Positions 9,991 to 18,961 of a stretch of 64,000 bases of DNA are shown one piece after another. The position numbers and the translations under genes were made by a program. Source of the DNA: Sporosarcina sp. JAI121. Its GTDB lineage: Bacteria > Bacillota > Bacilli > Bacillales_A > Planococcaceae. The stretch spans positions 284,914-348,913 of the forward strand of contig NZ_JACCCL010000001.1 of assembly GCF_013408665.1 (NCBI RefSeq), written 5' to 3'. Under the pieces are notes generated by a model, which saw only the letters and a list, made by a program, of their open reading frames with translations, was not told the DNA's origin and did no database searches. How positions within the stretch are numbered: the stretch's first letter is position 1; each line of letters begins with the position of its first letter.

Positions 9991-10221
9991 ATGAAAGCAG
10001 GAATTCATCCAGCTTATAAAGTAGCAACTGTTACTTGTTCATGTGGTAACACATTTGAAACAGGTTCTGTAAAAGAGGACATCCGTGTTGAAGTTTGCGC
10101 GGAATGCCACCCATTCTACACTGGTCGCCAGAAATTTGCTGCAGCGGACGGACGTGTCGACCGCTTCAACAAAAAATATGGTCTCAAAGAAGAAGGCCGT
10201 CAAGAAGAAGGCCAAGAGTAA
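9991..10221 (+). CDS. rpmE: 50S ribosomal protein L31, zinc-binding type
   Basis: L31 bridges the 50S and 30S subunits near the central protuberance. The 76-residue protein has the four-cysteine zinc form: two Cys in [11 protein letters not shown] (residues about 16 and 18) and two in [10 protein letters not shown] (about 37 and 40). This is the C+ version that Zur-controlled paralogues without Cys can replace in B. subtilis under zinc limitation. I chose the ATG at 9991 with AGGGAGAGA upstream. The C-terminus ends in a charged [10 protein letters not shown] extension. A terminator follows. Confidence 0.96.
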   Translation: MKAGIHPAYKVATVTCSCGNTFETGSVKEDIRVEVCAECHPFYTGRQKFAAADGRVDRFNKKYGLKEEGRQEEGQE

Positions 10222-10229
10222 GACTCTTA

Positions 10230-10272
10230 AAATACCCGTCAGGTGCACATGCGCCGGGCGGGTATTTCTTTT
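10230..10272 (+). terminator. Terminator after rpmE
   Basis: AAATACCCG (10230-10238) pairs with CGGGTATTT (10259-10267), with an inner GC-rich part, followed by CTTTT. Confidence 0.85.
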
Positions 10273-10397
10273 GGGGAAAATACGCAAAAAACTACATATA
10301 TTTGCTGAACAAATGAATATCTATATTATCCAAGCAAAGGCGCCTTCCAAGGGGTAGCCGAAGCCATAAGACTAGTAACGAAGCAGCTAGGATTATG

Positions 10398-10460
10398 GCG
10401 GGAGGCATCCCCGAGCGCCATAGCGGATTCAATGGAATTCAATATTTCATCTTATATAGC
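10398..10460 (+). repeat. GCGGGAGGCATCC intergenic repeat, copy 3
   Basis: GCGGGAGGCATCC is followed by GAGCGCCATAGCGGATTCA and an AT-rich end CATCTTATATAGC, matching the copy at 108-170. It sits in the 350-nt gap between rpmE and tdk, preceded by a short palindromic stretch (CCATAA ... TTATGG, 10363-10397). I see no gene in 10273-10572. Confidence 0.6.
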
Positions 10461-10572
10461 ACACATAGACGTGAAATAAAATACGTCAAATTTCACTGTT
10501 TTTAGGGTATGATAGGTATTCACGATGCAATTAAGAAATCTTTATATATAAGCAACTGGAAGGAGATTTAAC

Positions 10573-11178
10573 ATGTACGTAACGATGCAAGGCGGTTGGA
10601 TTGAAGTAATTTGCGGCAGCATGTTTTCAGGAAAATCAGAGGAATTGATCCGGCGCATAAGGCGCTCACAATTCGCCAAACAGAAAATAGCGGTATTCAA
10701 ACCGGAAATCGATGACCGTTACAGTGAAGAAGCCGTCGTCAGCCATGATGGGACAACCGTCATTGCGAATCCGATCGCCAGCTCATCTCATATCGAGGAG
10801 TTCATCACGGACGACTATGACGTCATCGCCATCGACGAAGCCCAATTTTTTGACGATGGTATCGTCGACGTAGTAATGGGATTGGCAAACCGTGGATTCC
10901 GCGTCATCGTCGCCGGACTCGACCAGGATTTCCGTGGCGAACCATTCGGACCGATGCCGCGTCTCATGGCCGTCGCCGAACACGTGACAAAACTGCAAGC
11001 GGTCTGCACAGTATGCGGCTCGCCTTCCAGCAGGACACAGCGCCTCATCAATGGCACCCCCGCCGGTTATGATGATCCTGTGATTCTTGTCGGGGCCTCA
11101 GAAGCATACGAGGCACGATGCCGCAAGCACCACGAAGTGCCAAAAGGCGTAACAGCCAAAGCGATTGTAAAAGGATAA
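10573..11178 (+). CDS. tdk: Thymidine kinase (type II)
   Basis: Thymidine kinase phosphorylates thymidine to dTMP in the pyrimidine salvage pathway. The 201-residue type II enzyme has the P-loop [11 protein letters not shown] (about residues 15-25), the Walker B-like IDEAQFFDD, and a structural zinc site formed by CTVCGSPSS and a late Cys/His pair ([10 protein letters not shown]). Start ATG follows GGAAGGAGATTTAAC. The rpmE-tdk-prfA order is the conserved one. Confidence 0.95.
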   Translation: MYVTMQGGWIEVICGSMFSGKSEELIRRIRRSQFAKQKIAVFKPEIDDRYSEEAVVSHDGTTVIANPIASSSHIEEFITDDYDVIAIDEAQFFDDGIVDVVMGLANRGFRVIVAGLDQDFRGEPFGPMPRLMAVAEHVTKLQAVCTVCGSPSSRTQRLINGTPAGYDDPVILVGASEAYEARCRKHHEVPKGVTAKAIVKG

Positions 11179-11192
11179 CAGCAAGGAGTGGA

Positions 11193-11224
11193 GCCCGTCC
11201 GGCACAATCGGGCGGGTTTTTTAT
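11193..11224 (+). terminator. Terminator after tdk
   Basis: GCCCGTCCG pairs with CGGGCGGG (one G-U) around a short loop, followed by TTTTTTATT. Confidence 0.85.
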
Positions 11225-11395
11225 TGCATGGCGGGGAGGAGTGGTCGGGTTAGTTTGAAAATGTTTCGAACTTCCACACACGCTCTATCCTGCCCTGCGC
11301 ATCAAGAACGCCTGCATCAGCGAAATAACTGTATTTACCAAGCAAATTCCCGTACAATGAACGTACAAAACAGTCCTGAAAATGAGGTGTCCATA

Positions 11396-12472
11396 ATGTT
11401 TGAAAGACTTCAAGCAGTAGAAGACCGCTACGATCATCTGAATGAAATGCTCAGTGATCCCGCGGTAGTGAGCGATATGACAAAACTTCGAGAGTATTCC
11501 ATCGAACAATCCGGCCTGCAGGAAACGGTTGAAACGTACCGTTCCTATAAACAGGCAACAGCGGAACTGAAAAGCGCCAAAGAAATGCTGAACGAACAGC
11601 TTGACGACGATATGAAAGAACTAGTCAAAATGGAAGTATCCGAGCTTGACGAACAAATCGAATCATATGAAGAAAAGCTGAAAGTGTTGCTTGTGCCGAA
11701 AGATCCGAACGATAACAAAAACGTCATCATGGAAATTAGGGGAGCGGCAGGCGGCGATGAGGCGGCACTGTTTGCCGGCAGCCTTTTCCGCATGTACAGC
11801 CGCTACGCGGAGATGAACCACTGGAAAGTGGAGGTACTGGATTCATCGCCGACAGAACTCGGCGGTTTCAAAGAAATCATTTTCCTTATCAACGGCAATG
11901 GTGCCTATTCGAAACTGAAATATGAAAACGGGGCGCATCGTGTGCAACGGGTACCGGAAACCGAATCGGGCGGACGGACACATACGTCGACCGCGACCGT
12001 TGCATGTCTTCCGGAAGCAGAGGAAGTTGAAATCGTCATCCATGAAAAAGATATCAGAACCGATACATTTGCATCATCCGGTCCCGGAGGCCAGTCTGTC
12101 AATACGACGATGTCCGCCGTCCGCCTGACGCATCTTCCGACCGGTATTACCGTATCGATCCAAGATGAAAAATCGCAGATCAAAAACAAAGAGAAAGCGA
12201 TGAAAGTGTTGCGGGCGCGCGTTTCCGATAAATTCACACGCGAAATACAAGATGAGTACGATGAAAAAAGGAAATCCGCAGTTGGTACAGGCGACCGTTC
12301 CGAGCGGATTCGCACTTATAATTTCCCGCAAAACCGTGTGACCGATCACCGTATCGGCTTGACGATCCAGAAACTCGATCAGATTATTGAAGGCAAACTC
12401 GATGAAGTCATCGACGCACTCATCCTGGAAGAGCAGGCATATCGCCTGGAAAGTTTGGATCGCAATGACTGA
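11396..12472 (+). CDS. prfA: Peptide chain release factor 1
   Basis: RF1 recognises UAA and UAG stop codons and triggers peptide release. The 358-residue protein has a helical N-terminal domain, the codon-recognition region, and the catalytic GGQ motif in [12 protein letters not shown] (about residues 227-238), whose glutamine is the methylation target of the downstream PrmC. I chose the ATG at 11396 because GAGGTG lies just upstream and homologues start [13 protein letters not shown] longer frame to 11228 lacks a signal. The gene overlaps prmC by 8 nt, indicating translational coupling of substrate and modifier. Confidence 0.96.
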   Translation: MFERLQAVEDRYDHLNEMLSDPAVVSDMTKLREYSIEQSGLQETVETYRSYKQATAELKSAKEMLNEQLDDDMKELVKMEVSELDEQIESYEEKLKVLLVPKDPNDNKNVIMEIRGAAGGDEAALFAGSLFRMYSRYAEMNHWKVEVLDSSPTELGGFKEIIFLINGNGAYSKLKYENGAHRVQRVPETESGGRTHTSTATVACLPEAEEVEIVIHEKDIRTDTFASSGPGGQSVNTTMSAVRLTHLPTGITVSIQDEKSQIKNKEKAMKVLRARVSDKFTREIQDEYDEKRKSAVGTGDRSERIRTYNFPQNRVTDHRIGLTIQKLDQIIEGKLDEVIDALILEEQAYRLESLDRND

Positions 12473-13319
12473 AAAAGTGTATGAAGCTCTCCAGAGGGCT
12501 TCTTCTTTATTGGGACAAAAAGGGTTTGAGCCTAATGCCGCACAACTTCTCATGGAATTCGTCACGAATAAGTCAAGGGCTTCCTTATTTGCTGATTTAC
12601 GCGAACCGCTCACGGCCGAACAGCACAAAGATTTTTGGGATAAAGCCGCTGAACTGCTGGAAGGAAGACCCGTTCAATACGTCATCGGTGAAGAAGGTTT
12701 TTACGGATATACATTTAAAGTGGATGAAAATGTACTTATCCCCCGTCCTGAAACGGAAGAACTCGTCCACGGCGCCATTGAACGAAGCCGTAAGTTATTT
12801 TCTCACAAGTCAATCGACGTCGCAGACATCGGTACGGGCAGCGGGGCAATCGCGGTTTCATTCAAAAAAGAATGGCCCGAAGCGAGCGTCACTGCGACCG
12901 ATATTAGTGAAGGTGCACTTACGATTGCGAAGCATAATGCACAAGCGAATGGTGCAGATGTCAATTTCCTTCAAGGAGATTTAACAACACCGATTGCAGG
13001 GGATAAGTGGGACGTCGTCTTATCGAATCCGCCTTATATCGCACGCGACGAAGCGGTTCTAATGTCGGGCACCGTTGTCGACCACGAACCGCATAGCGCT
13101 TTGTTTGCGGATGAGGACGGGCTTCACTTCTATCGGCGACTTGCAGAAACCTTGCCGCCGCTAATGAAAAAGCCTTCCTTCATCGCAGTCGAAATCGGTT
13201 ATTTGCAAGGTCCTGCTGTGCATGATTTATTCACAAAGTCATTCCCGGAAGCTGTAATTGAAACGGTAAAAGATATCAACGGCAAAGATCGGATGATATT
13301 TTGCGAGATTCATGAATAA
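12465..13319 (+). CDS. prmC: Release factor glutamine methyltransferase PrmC
   Basis: PrmC (HemK) methylates the glutamine of the GGQ loop in RF1 and RF2 using S-adenosylmethionine. The 284-residue protein has an N-terminal helical substrate domain and a Rossmann methyltransferase domain with the SAM loop [13 protein letters not shown], the acidic ATDISEGAL strand and the hallmark NPPYIARDE (catalytic NPPY). The start overlaps the end of prfA (ATG at 12465, stop of prfA at 12470-12472). Matches B. subtilis ywkE by order. Confidence 0.95.
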   Translation: MTEKVYEALQRASSLLGQKGFEPNAAQLLMEFVTNKSRASLFADLREPLTAEQHKDFWDKAAELLEGRPVQYVIGEEGFYGYTFKVDENVLIPRPETEELVHGAIERSRKLFSHKSIDVADIGTGSGAIAVSFKKEWPEASVTATDISEGALTIAKHNAQANGADVNFLQGDLTTPIAGDKWDVVLSNPPYIARDEAVLMSGTVVDHEPHSALFADEDGLHFYRRLAETLPPLMKKPSFIAVEIGYLQGPAVHDLFTKSFPEAVIETVKDINGKDRMIFCEIHE

Positions 13320-13357
13320 ACTCCCTTTTCTCTGGCAACAATGCAGAGTAGGAGGGG

Positions 13358-13930
13358 ATGAACATGTTACAAGACTACGAGATTATCAAAAAGAAAACTA
13401 AAATTGAAAAAGTATTGCCCTATATAGAATTTATCATCGTACTTATTATCATTCAGGCCTTCGTATCGGTATTCACGTCGGCGAATGATGAAGACAGTGC
13501 AATCCGTTTCAGATTGCTTGCCCATTCGAATGCGCCTGCCGATCAGCAGATAAAAATCGGCATTCAACAAGAAATCCAGCCGCTCATCGAACACGCAGTG
13601 AATACATCACGGACGAAAAAGGAACTTGGGGATAACTTGGCGGCGCTCGAAGGCACGATACTCGAAATTGCCAATTCGAAGTCAAACGGGGCAGCTATCT
13701 CCCTTGAACGGAAGGAAGCACTGTTTCCGCCGAAGCGATCCGGTTTATTTATCCTCCCGCAAGCTGAATACGATGCATATATTTTGACGATCGGGAGCGG
13801 ACGTGGTGATAACTGGTGGTGTGCGATGTTCCCGAAAGTCTGTTTCCCGGATAAAAAAGAAGATGAAAAAGAAGAAGAGGAAAAAGTCACTTTTTTCGTC
13901 TGGGAGTGGATAAAAGGAGTATTCGTATAA
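13358..13930 (+). CDS. spoIIR: Stage II sporulation protein R
   Basis: SpoIIR is secreted from the forespore and signals across the septum so that SpoIIGA processes pro-sigma-E in the mother cell. The 190-residue protein has one N-terminal membrane segment or signal (about residues 22-42), the conserved IRFRLLAHSNAPADQQ motif and the GDNWWCAMFPKVCFPD signature near residue 160. The last 25 residues include an acidic KEDEKEEEEK stretch. Start ATG 13358 or 13364 with TAGGAGGGGATG upstream. Normally read by sigma-F, but I did not find a convincing sigma-F promoter. Confidence 0.93.
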   Translation: MNMLQDYEIIKKKTKIEKVLPYIEFIIVLIIIQAFVSVFTSANDEDSAIRFRLLAHSNAPADQQIKIGIQQEIQPLIEHAVNTSRTKKELGDNLAALEGTILEIANSKSNGAAISLERKEALFPPKRSGLFILPQAEYDAYILTIGSGRGDNWWCAMFPKVCFPDKKEDEKEEEEKVTFFVWEWIKGVFV

Positions 13931-13990
13931 AGTTACTAACAAAATTTGTGGATAAAGTAGATAAAATGTGTATAAGTGGGGGATTAATGC

Positions 13991-15019
13991 GTGGAAACGA
14001 AATTAGTTTCAGTGGATAACTTTCTGGATAACAAAATGAATTATGAACAGGCTGTGGATATATTAAAAAACGGCGGCGTCGTCGCATTTCCTACGGAGAC
14101 GGTATACGGCTTAGGTGCATTGGCAACGGACGAATTGGCCGTACAAAGAATCTTCGAAGCGAAAGGGAGACCTTCCGACAACCCGCTTATCGTACATATT
14201 GGCAACAAAGAACAAGTTTCCGATTATGCGGAAGCTATTACGGAAGACGCGGATAAACTGATGGATGCATGTTGGCCAGGTCCTTTGACGCTTGTCTTCC
14301 ATAAGAAACCCGGCGTCATCGCGTCGAACGTAACACCCGGTTTTGAAACGGTCGGCATCCGCATGCCCGATCACCCCGTGGCGTTGGCGCTTCTTCGTGC
14401 GCTTGGGCAGCCGCTTGCAGCTCCGAGTGCCAATCGCAGCGGGAAGCCGAGCCCGACGGAAGCAGCTCACGTCTACAAAGATCTTGAAGGGCTTATTCCG
14501 CTCATTTTGGACGGCGGACAGACCGGTGTCGGAGTGGAATCCACAGTACTGGACATGACAACAAACCCACCAACTATTTTACGGCCAGGCGGTACAACGC
14601 AAGAAACAATTGAAAGTATTATTGGAAAAATACACTCTGAAAATGAATTTCCTGGTGAACAAGCACCGCGTTCACCGGGCATGAAGTATTTGCATTATGC
14701 TCCGGAAGCTCCTTTATTCATCATTCAAAATGATGCACAGCACATCGGTATCGCGCTCGATTCGCTTCATGCTGAAGGGCGGAAAGTGGCGCTCATTGCT
14801 CCCGACGAATTTGGGGACTTGGGGGCGGACTGGTATTTTTCGACTGGTCCGGCACACAACAATGAAGCGACGGCGACGAATTTGTACGCTGCAATCCGCA
14901 AATGTGACGCGACGGAGGCGGATATTATTCTTGCAGTCGAAACCGATTTGGCGGGGGTGGGTGCTGCTGTCATGAACAGGTTGATGAAAGCAGCCGAAGG
15001 AAAACGTTATATGAACTGA
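13991..15019 (+). CDS. ywlC: Threonylcarbamoyl-AMP synthase (Sua5/YwlC)
   Basis: This enzyme makes threonylcarbamoyl-AMP from threonine, bicarbonate and ATP for the t6A37 modification of ANN-decoding tRNAs. The 342-residue length indicates the long Sua5 form. It has a YrdC domain (about residues 20-210) with FPTETVYGLGA, KGRPSDNPLIVH and APSANRSGKPSPT, plus a C-terminal Sua5 domain after a linker containing RSPGMKYLHYAP. Start GUG at 13991 follows GTGGGGGATTAATGC. An internal ATG at 14036 is a less likely alternative. It follows spoIIR, as in B. subtilis. Confidence 0.93.
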   Translation: METKLVSVDNFLDNKMNYEQAVDILKNGGVVAFPTETVYGLGALATDELAVQRIFEAKGRPSDNPLIVHIGNKEQVSDYAEAITEDADKLMDACWPGPLTLVFHKKPGVIASNVTPGFETVGIRMPDHPVALALLRALGQPLAAPSANRSGKPSPTEAAHVYKDLEGLIPLILDGGQTGVGVESTVLDMTTNPPTILRPGGTTQETIESIIGKIHSENEFPGEQAPRSPGMKYLHYAPEAPLFIIQNDAQHIGIALDSLHAEGRKVALIAPDEFGDLGADWYFSTGPAHNNEATATNLYAAIRKCDATEADIILAVETDLAGVGAAVMNRLMKAAEGKRYMN

Positions 15020-15033
15020 ATCTGCAATGAATG

Positions 15034-15085
15034 ACCTCCCTGAATGCCGCATAAGATTGACAGACGCGGTATTCGGGGAGGTTTT
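15034..15085 (+). promoter_or_regulatory. Hairpin sequestering the mntP ribosome binding site
   Basis: A 17-nt arm at 15034-15050 (ACCTCCC at its 5' end) pairs along its full length with 15066-15082 (GGGGAGG at 15075-15081), with only G-U deviations. GGGGAGG is the Shine-Dalgarno site of the UUG start at 15089, so the folded RNA would hide it. A TTTTAC tail means it could also terminate ywlC transcripts. Confidence 0.7.
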
Positions 15086-15088
15086 ACT

Positions 15089-15592
15089 TTGGCGGAAATT
15101 TTCGCGGCTGGCATCACGACCTTGGACGTTATAGTGGTATATTCATTTTTGCAGATAAAAAAAGGAAGATTTGTATTAGCATTATGGACGGCATTTCTAA
15201 ATGTGGTTTTTCCGTTCCTTGGATTCGTAACCGGAGAGTTATCGGCGGATATATTTACAGTTTGGAGCAGTATTTTATCAGGCGTCATGCTCAGTTTGAT
15301 AGGAATACATATGTTGTTGCAAGACGATGAAACGGGTTCTTCGTCAAAACAGATTCCACCATTTTTTATCGCATTTGCAGTAAGTGTAGATGCCTTTTCA
15401 GTGAGTGTTTCATTTGGTATGCTTCAGATGGATAAAACGCTTTTCATAGTGGCATCGGCATTATTTACATTAGTTTTTTCTTATGGAGCACTCATACTAA
15501 AAGGGCGTCTGGGTCTTAAAGATGGAAAGGGACTGAGGCTAATTGCAGGATTCGCTTTGTTGGCGTTAGGAATATTGTCATGCTTTAGTTGA
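15089..15592 (+). CDS. mntP: Putative manganese efflux pump MntP (YwlD-like)
   Basis: MntP exports Mn2+ across the membrane and protects against manganese excess. The 167-residue protein has six hydrophobic segments in two homologous halves. The second half carries the family motif AVSVDAFSVSVSFGM (Asp in the membrane), while the first half has TTLDVIVVYSF at the equivalent place. I chose the UUG at 15089 because GGGGAGG lies 7 nt upstream. It stands between ywlC and ywlE, the position of ywlD/mntP in B. subtilis. The Shine-Dalgarno site is inside a long hairpin, suggesting translational control. Family assignment is fairly firm; metal specificity is inferred. Confidence 0.8.
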   Translation: MAEIFAAGITTLDVIVVYSFLQIKKGRFVLALWTAFLNVVFPFLGFVTGELSADIFTVWSSILSGVMLSLIGIHMLLQDDETGSSSKQIPPFFIAFAVSVDAFSVSVSFGMLQMDKTLFIVASALFTLVFSYGALILKGRLGLKDGKGLRLIAGFALLALGILSCFS

Positions 15593-15650
15593 AATTGGTT
15601 ATTTCTTTACTCACAAAAATCAGCTATTCTATAGAAAGAAGGCGATAGTA

Positions 15651-16091
15651 ATGAATATATATTTGATTTGTACAGGGAATACATGCAGAAGCCCGATGGC
15701 GGAAGCGATTCTTCGTTCCAAGGCGATTGACCATATATCCGTCCGCTCGGCAGGTATTCATGGACGGGACGGCTGGCCGATTTCCTTACATGCGAAAACG
15801 CTTATCGAAAAAGCGGACATGCCTTATACGCCTGTTTCAAAAGCTGTTTCAATCGAAGATTTGGAGTGGGCGGATGTCGTTTTGACGATGACAACAGCAC
15901 ATAAGGATGTACTTTTATATTCTTATCCAGAAGTCGATTACAAAGTATTTACGTTAAAAGAATTTGTTAGGCCGGATGCAGCCGGCGATGTACAGGATCC
16001 GTTCGGAGGGGACCTTGAAACATATCGACAGGCATTCAGTGAGTTGTCGGGGATCATCGATATGCTTGAACAGAAATTGACGGAGGAATAA
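15651..16091 (+). CDS. ywlE: Protein-arginine phosphatase YwlE
   Basis: YwlE removes phosphate from arginine residues phosphorylated by McsB, controlling the CtsR heat-shock regulon and ClpCP substrate tagging. The 146-residue low-molecular-weight phosphatase fold has the P-loop CTGNTCRS with nucleophile Cys7 and Arg13. Thr11, the residue known to select phosphoarginine over phosphotyrosine, is present. The general-acid Asp lies in DPFGGD (about residue 118). Start ATG follows AGAAGGCGATAGTA. The chemoreceptor gene starts 2 nt after its stop codon, so the two are probably cotranscribed. Confidence 0.93.
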   Translation: MNIYLICTGNTCRSPMAEAILRSKAIDHISVRSAGIHGRDGWPISLHAKTLIEKADMPYTPVSKAVSIEDLEWADVVLTMTTAHKDVLLYSYPEVDYKVFTLKEFVRPDAAGDVQDPFGGDLETYRQAFSELSGIIDMLEQKLTEE

Positions 16092-16093
16092 GC

Positions 16094-17410
16094 ATGAGGG
16101 AAAAAGGGAAAAAGAAGTTTGGATTAAAGAAAAAACTGGTTTTATTCATCACAATACTTGCCATTGTCACGTATACGACAAGTGCCTTATTCATCAACTT
16201 TGTGCAACCACAATTTTTTCCACAATTTAATCCGTTCTGGTTTGCGGTGATGACGTATGCAATGGGGATATTTTGGTCAGGTGTATTAGCAGCGCTGTTC
16301 AGTACAATCTTAACGAAACCGCTGCAAAATCTTGAAAAGGCGGCTATCAAAGTGGCGGATGGAGAAATCGGTACGGATATCGTGCTGCCGAAGTCGTCCG
16401 ATGAAATCCACTCCGTGGCGGAAGCATTTCAGCATATGGTCCTCAACTTACGAACGATAGTGGGGCAAATTGAATCGAATTTCGAAAAGACAGCCAGTAC
16501 AGTGGACAACTTATCGGTCGAAACCGGCGCTGCCGCAAGACAAGCGGATGCCGTAGCGTCAACGATCAAGGAGATTTCTGCGGGTGCAGAGGAATCGGCG
16601 ATCGCTATCCAAGAAACTGCGGAAGCGATTGAAGATGTCCGGTTGCTTGCTGTTGAAGTGAGCAGCAGGGCGGAAGATTCCTCCGAACGTTCAACAGAGA
16701 TGCTAGAGGAACTTGTGCGGACAACGGATGTATTCCGCATGCTCGTCAAGGGAATTCAAAATATGTCTTCCCAGAGCGAACTGTCACTCGGCACCATCAG
16801 GCAGCTGGATCATAATGCGCAGAAAATCGGAGAAATCGTCCAGCTCGTCGGCAACATTGCGGCACAGACGAATTTACTCGCGCTGAATGCATCCATCGAA
16901 GCGGCCCGTGCCGGCGAACACGGTAAAGGATTTGCAGTTGTTGCCGAAGAAGTCCGCGTGTTGGCGGATGAAAGTGCCAAGGCGGTAAAAGGGATTTCAG
17001 ATCTCGTGGTGACCATCCAGACGGACGTAACGAAAGTCGTGAAGGATATGGAACAACAAGTGAAGACGGCGGCAATCGAAGCGGATCGTGCAAATGAAAC
17101 AAGCGGAAACGTCGAAGAAATGGCGACAAAAGTAAATGGGATGGCTGACTCTGTAGTCGAAATCACAAAATTCGTCGAGTTGCAGCTGACGAACATTGAA
17201 ACGACCGCACGCCAATCACAGGAAGTTGCCGCAATCGCAGAAGAAACATCCGCCGGAGCACTCGAAGTCGGTACAGCAACGGAAGAACAAGTCCGCTCGA
17301 TTGAACAAGCAGACGCGATGGCAAGTGAATTAAAGAAGCAATCCGAAGAGCTTTACAACGTCATTAAACAATTCGATCGGGGTAATGAAAAGCAGAAGCG
17401 GCCCGAATAA
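16094..17410 (+). CDS. Methyl-accepting chemotaxis protein with minimal sensor
   Basis: This is a transmembrane chemoreceptor signalling to CheA/CheW. The 438-residue protein has a basic start, two membrane segments (about residues 14-36 and 52-74) joined by only about 15 extracytoplasmic residues, a HAMP domain and a long coiled-coil signalling domain. The hairpin tip is [20 protein letters not shown]. Without an external ligand domain it may sense the membrane or internal signals (inference). Start ATG has CGGAGGAATAAGC across the ywlE stop. The last eight codons (NEKQKRPE) and stop lie inside the first copy of a 123-bp tandem repeat, so the native C-terminus may have been altered by the repeat. 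Confidence 0.92.
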   Translation: MREKGKKKFGLKKKLVLFITILAIVTYTTSALFINFVQPQFFPQFNPFWFAVMTYAMGIFWSGVLAALFSTILTKPLQNLEKAAIKVADGEIGTDIVLPKSSDEIHSVAEAFQHMVLNLRTIVGQIESNFEKTASTVDNLSVETGAAARQADAVASTIKEISAGAEESAIAIQETAEAIEDVRLLAVEVSSRAEDSSERSTEMLEELVRTTDVFRMLVKGIQNMSSQSELSLGTIRQLDHNAQKIGEIVQLVGNIAAQTNLLALNASIEAARAGEHGKGFAVVAEEVRVLADESAKAVKGISDLVVTIQTDVTKVVKDMEQQVKTAAIEADRANETSGNVEEMATKVNGMADSVVEITKFVELQLTNIETTARQSQEVAAIAEETSAGALEVGTATEEQVRSIEQADAMASELKKQSEELYNVIKQFDRGNEKQKRPE

Positions 17411-17658
17411 ATGCGACAGGCATAAGGCGGGTCGACGTAGCAGCGTACTTTGCCGCGTAGTTGAACTGACTTATGACCCGAGCATTTGGCCGCTGTAGCT
17501 AGACATAATGAAAAGCAAAAGCGGCCCGAATAAATGCGACAGGCATAAGGCGGGTCGACGTAGCGGCGTACTTTGCCGCGTAGTCGAACTGACTTATGAC
17601 CCGAGCATTTGGCCGCTGTAGCTAGACATAATGATAAGCAGAAGCGGCCCGAATAAAT
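17384..17658 (+). repeat. 123-bp tandem repeat with palindromic core
   Basis: Two full copies (17384-17506 and 17507-17629) and a 29-bp partial third (from 17630) start with AATGAWAAGCARAAGCGGCC. Each contains inverted segments: AGCGGCC with GGCCGCT at the ends, AAATGC with GCATTT, CATAAG with CTTATG, and GCGGC with GCCGC in the centre, so each could fold into a long hairpin. Copy 1 begins in the chemoreceptor coding region. A short AAAAGCGTAAGCGG fragment of similar type lies after rpiB (18344) and near 24730. Confidence 0.85.
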
Positions 17659-17730
17659 GCGGGAGGCATCCACAAAGCGCCGAAGCATGTATAAAGGGAA
17701 ATTCTTATTTCGGTCTATAATGGTAGGCTT
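17659..17730 (+). repeat. GCGGGAGGCATCC intergenic repeat, copy 4
   Basis: GCGGGAGGCATCCACAAAGC, then GCCGAAGC, GTATAA and GGTCTATAATGG. It is the closest relative of copy 1 (17-90) and is fused directly to the partial third unit of the 123-bp repeat, suggesting the two families are parts of one composite element. Confidence 0.65.
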
Positions 17731-17817
17731 TTTCAGTACCCTGAATAAACGCGATAGGCATAAGACGAAAAGGCATAATTGACCTATTATTTCCCAAGAA
17801 TATGAATAATAAATACG

Positions 17818-17853
17818 AAATACAGCCCAATTACGACTGGGGCTGTATTTTTT
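17818..17853 (+). terminator. Terminator upstream of rpiB
   Basis: AAATACAGCCC (17818-17828) pairs perfectly with GGGCTGTATTT (17840-17850), followed by further T residues. It ends the ywlE-chemoreceptor transcript after the repeat region. Confidence 0.9.
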
Positions 17854-17904
17854 ACGTAAAAATGATAGAATGAGTTGTGAGTATATTATGAAAAGAGGGA
17901 CGCT

Positions 17905-18342
17905 GTGAAAATCGCGATATCTTCAGACCATGGCGGAAACAATCTCCGACATGAAATCATCAAATTAATGGCAGAGTTAGGGTTGGAGTTCGTAGACTTT
18001 GGCCCTGATTCGAACGAGTCCGTCGACTATCCGGATTTTGCGGCACCTGTCGCAAATGGAGTGGCATCGGGGAATTTCGACCGTGGAATCCTAATTTGCG
18101 GAACGGGAATTGGAATGTCCATCGCGGCTAATAAAGTGAAAGGCATCCGATGTGCACTTGTTCATGATGTCTTTAGTGCGAAAGCGACGAGAGAACATAA
18201 TGATTCGAACATCCTTGCAATGGGAGAACGCGTCATCGGACCGGGACATGCTAGGGAAGTCGCCGCCGCTTGGTTGAACACACATTTCGAAGGCGGTCGC
18301 CACGAACGCCGCATCGGGAAACTGATGGAACTGGAAAACTAA
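17905..18342 (+). CDS. rpiB: Ribose-5-phosphate isomerase B
   Basis: RpiB interconverts ribose 5-phosphate and ribulose 5-phosphate in the pentose phosphate pathway. The 145-residue protein starts MKIAISSDHGG, has the phosphate-binding and catalytic loop LICGTGIGMSIAANK (catalytic Cys about residue 65), and ends with the HFEGGRHERR signature. Start GUG 17905 follows AGAGGGACGCT. It corresponds to B. subtilis ywlF and precedes ywlG and glyA as usual. Confidence 0.94.
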   Translation: MKIAISSDHGGNNLRHEIIKLMAELGLEFVDFGPDSNESVDYPDFAAPVANGVASGNFDRGILICGTGIGMSIAANKVKGIRCALVHDVFSAKATREHNDSNILAMGERVIGPGHAREVAAAWLNTHFEGGRHERRIGKLMELEN

Positions 18343-18390
18343 GAAAAGCGTAAGCGGTCTTCCGGAAACCAAAAAGGTAGGTGGAATAAA

Positions 18391-18957
18391 GTGGATGCTT
18401 TGAATTTATGGAAGCTTCAACTTGAACAACTGTTAGCGGAAATGGCTGAGCAAACAGATTTGATCCCTGGAACATTGTTCGTCGTCGGCTGTTCGACCTC
18501 TGAAATTGCCGGCAGACGAATCGGAACAGGTGGTGCGCTTGAAGTAGGAGAAGCGTTATACGCTCCGCTGAAAGAGTTTGCCGATCAACATAAACTGTTT
18601 CTCGCATTCCAAGGCTGCGAACACATCAATAGGGCTTTGACAATTGAACGTCAAGCAGCCGAAAAGTTCATGCTTGAACCGGTCGCGGTCATTCCTGTCA
18701 TACATGCGGGCGGCTCAATGTCAGCCTACGCCTATCAGCAGATGAACGATCCTGTAGTAGTAGAAGAGATTCACGCAAACGCGGGTATCGATATTGGACA
18801 AACGTTGATTGGCATGCATTTGAAACGCGTGGCCGTCCCATTACGCACATCAATCGGGAAAATCGGCAATGCAGTCGCTACGGTCGCAACAACAAGACCG
18901 AAGTTAATTGGTGGAATAAGAGCAATATATAAAATAGATGATAATGAAGGGGATTGA
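18391..18957 (+). CDS. ywlG: UPF0340/DUF436 family protein YwlG
   Basis: This is a conserved Firmicute protein of unknown function, TIGR01440 family, always near rpiB and glyA. The 188-residue product shows [19 protein letters not shown] near residue 30, a [11 protein letters not shown] segment with Cys and His, and [17 protein letters not shown], a pattern suggesting a small-molecule binding alpha/beta fold. Start GUG 18391 follows AAAAAGGTAGGTGG. Its stop codon lies only 4 nt before the glyA start, indicating cotranscription. No function is claimed. Confidence 0.88.
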   Translation: MDALNLWKLQLEQLLAEMAEQTDLIPGTLFVVGCSTSEIAGRRIGTGGALEVGEALYAPLKEFADQHKLFLAFQGCEHINRALTIERQAAEKFMLEPVAVIPVIHAGGSMSAYAYQQMNDPVVVEEIHANAGIDIGQTLIGMHLKRVAVPLRTSIGKIGNAVATVATTRPKLIGGIRAIYKIDDNEGD

Positions 18958-18961
18958 GAAA

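Noticed and set aside
17353..17688. Minus-strand frame with repeated [19 protein letters not shown]
   Set aside because: It is the translation of the 123-bp tandem repeat and has no start signals.
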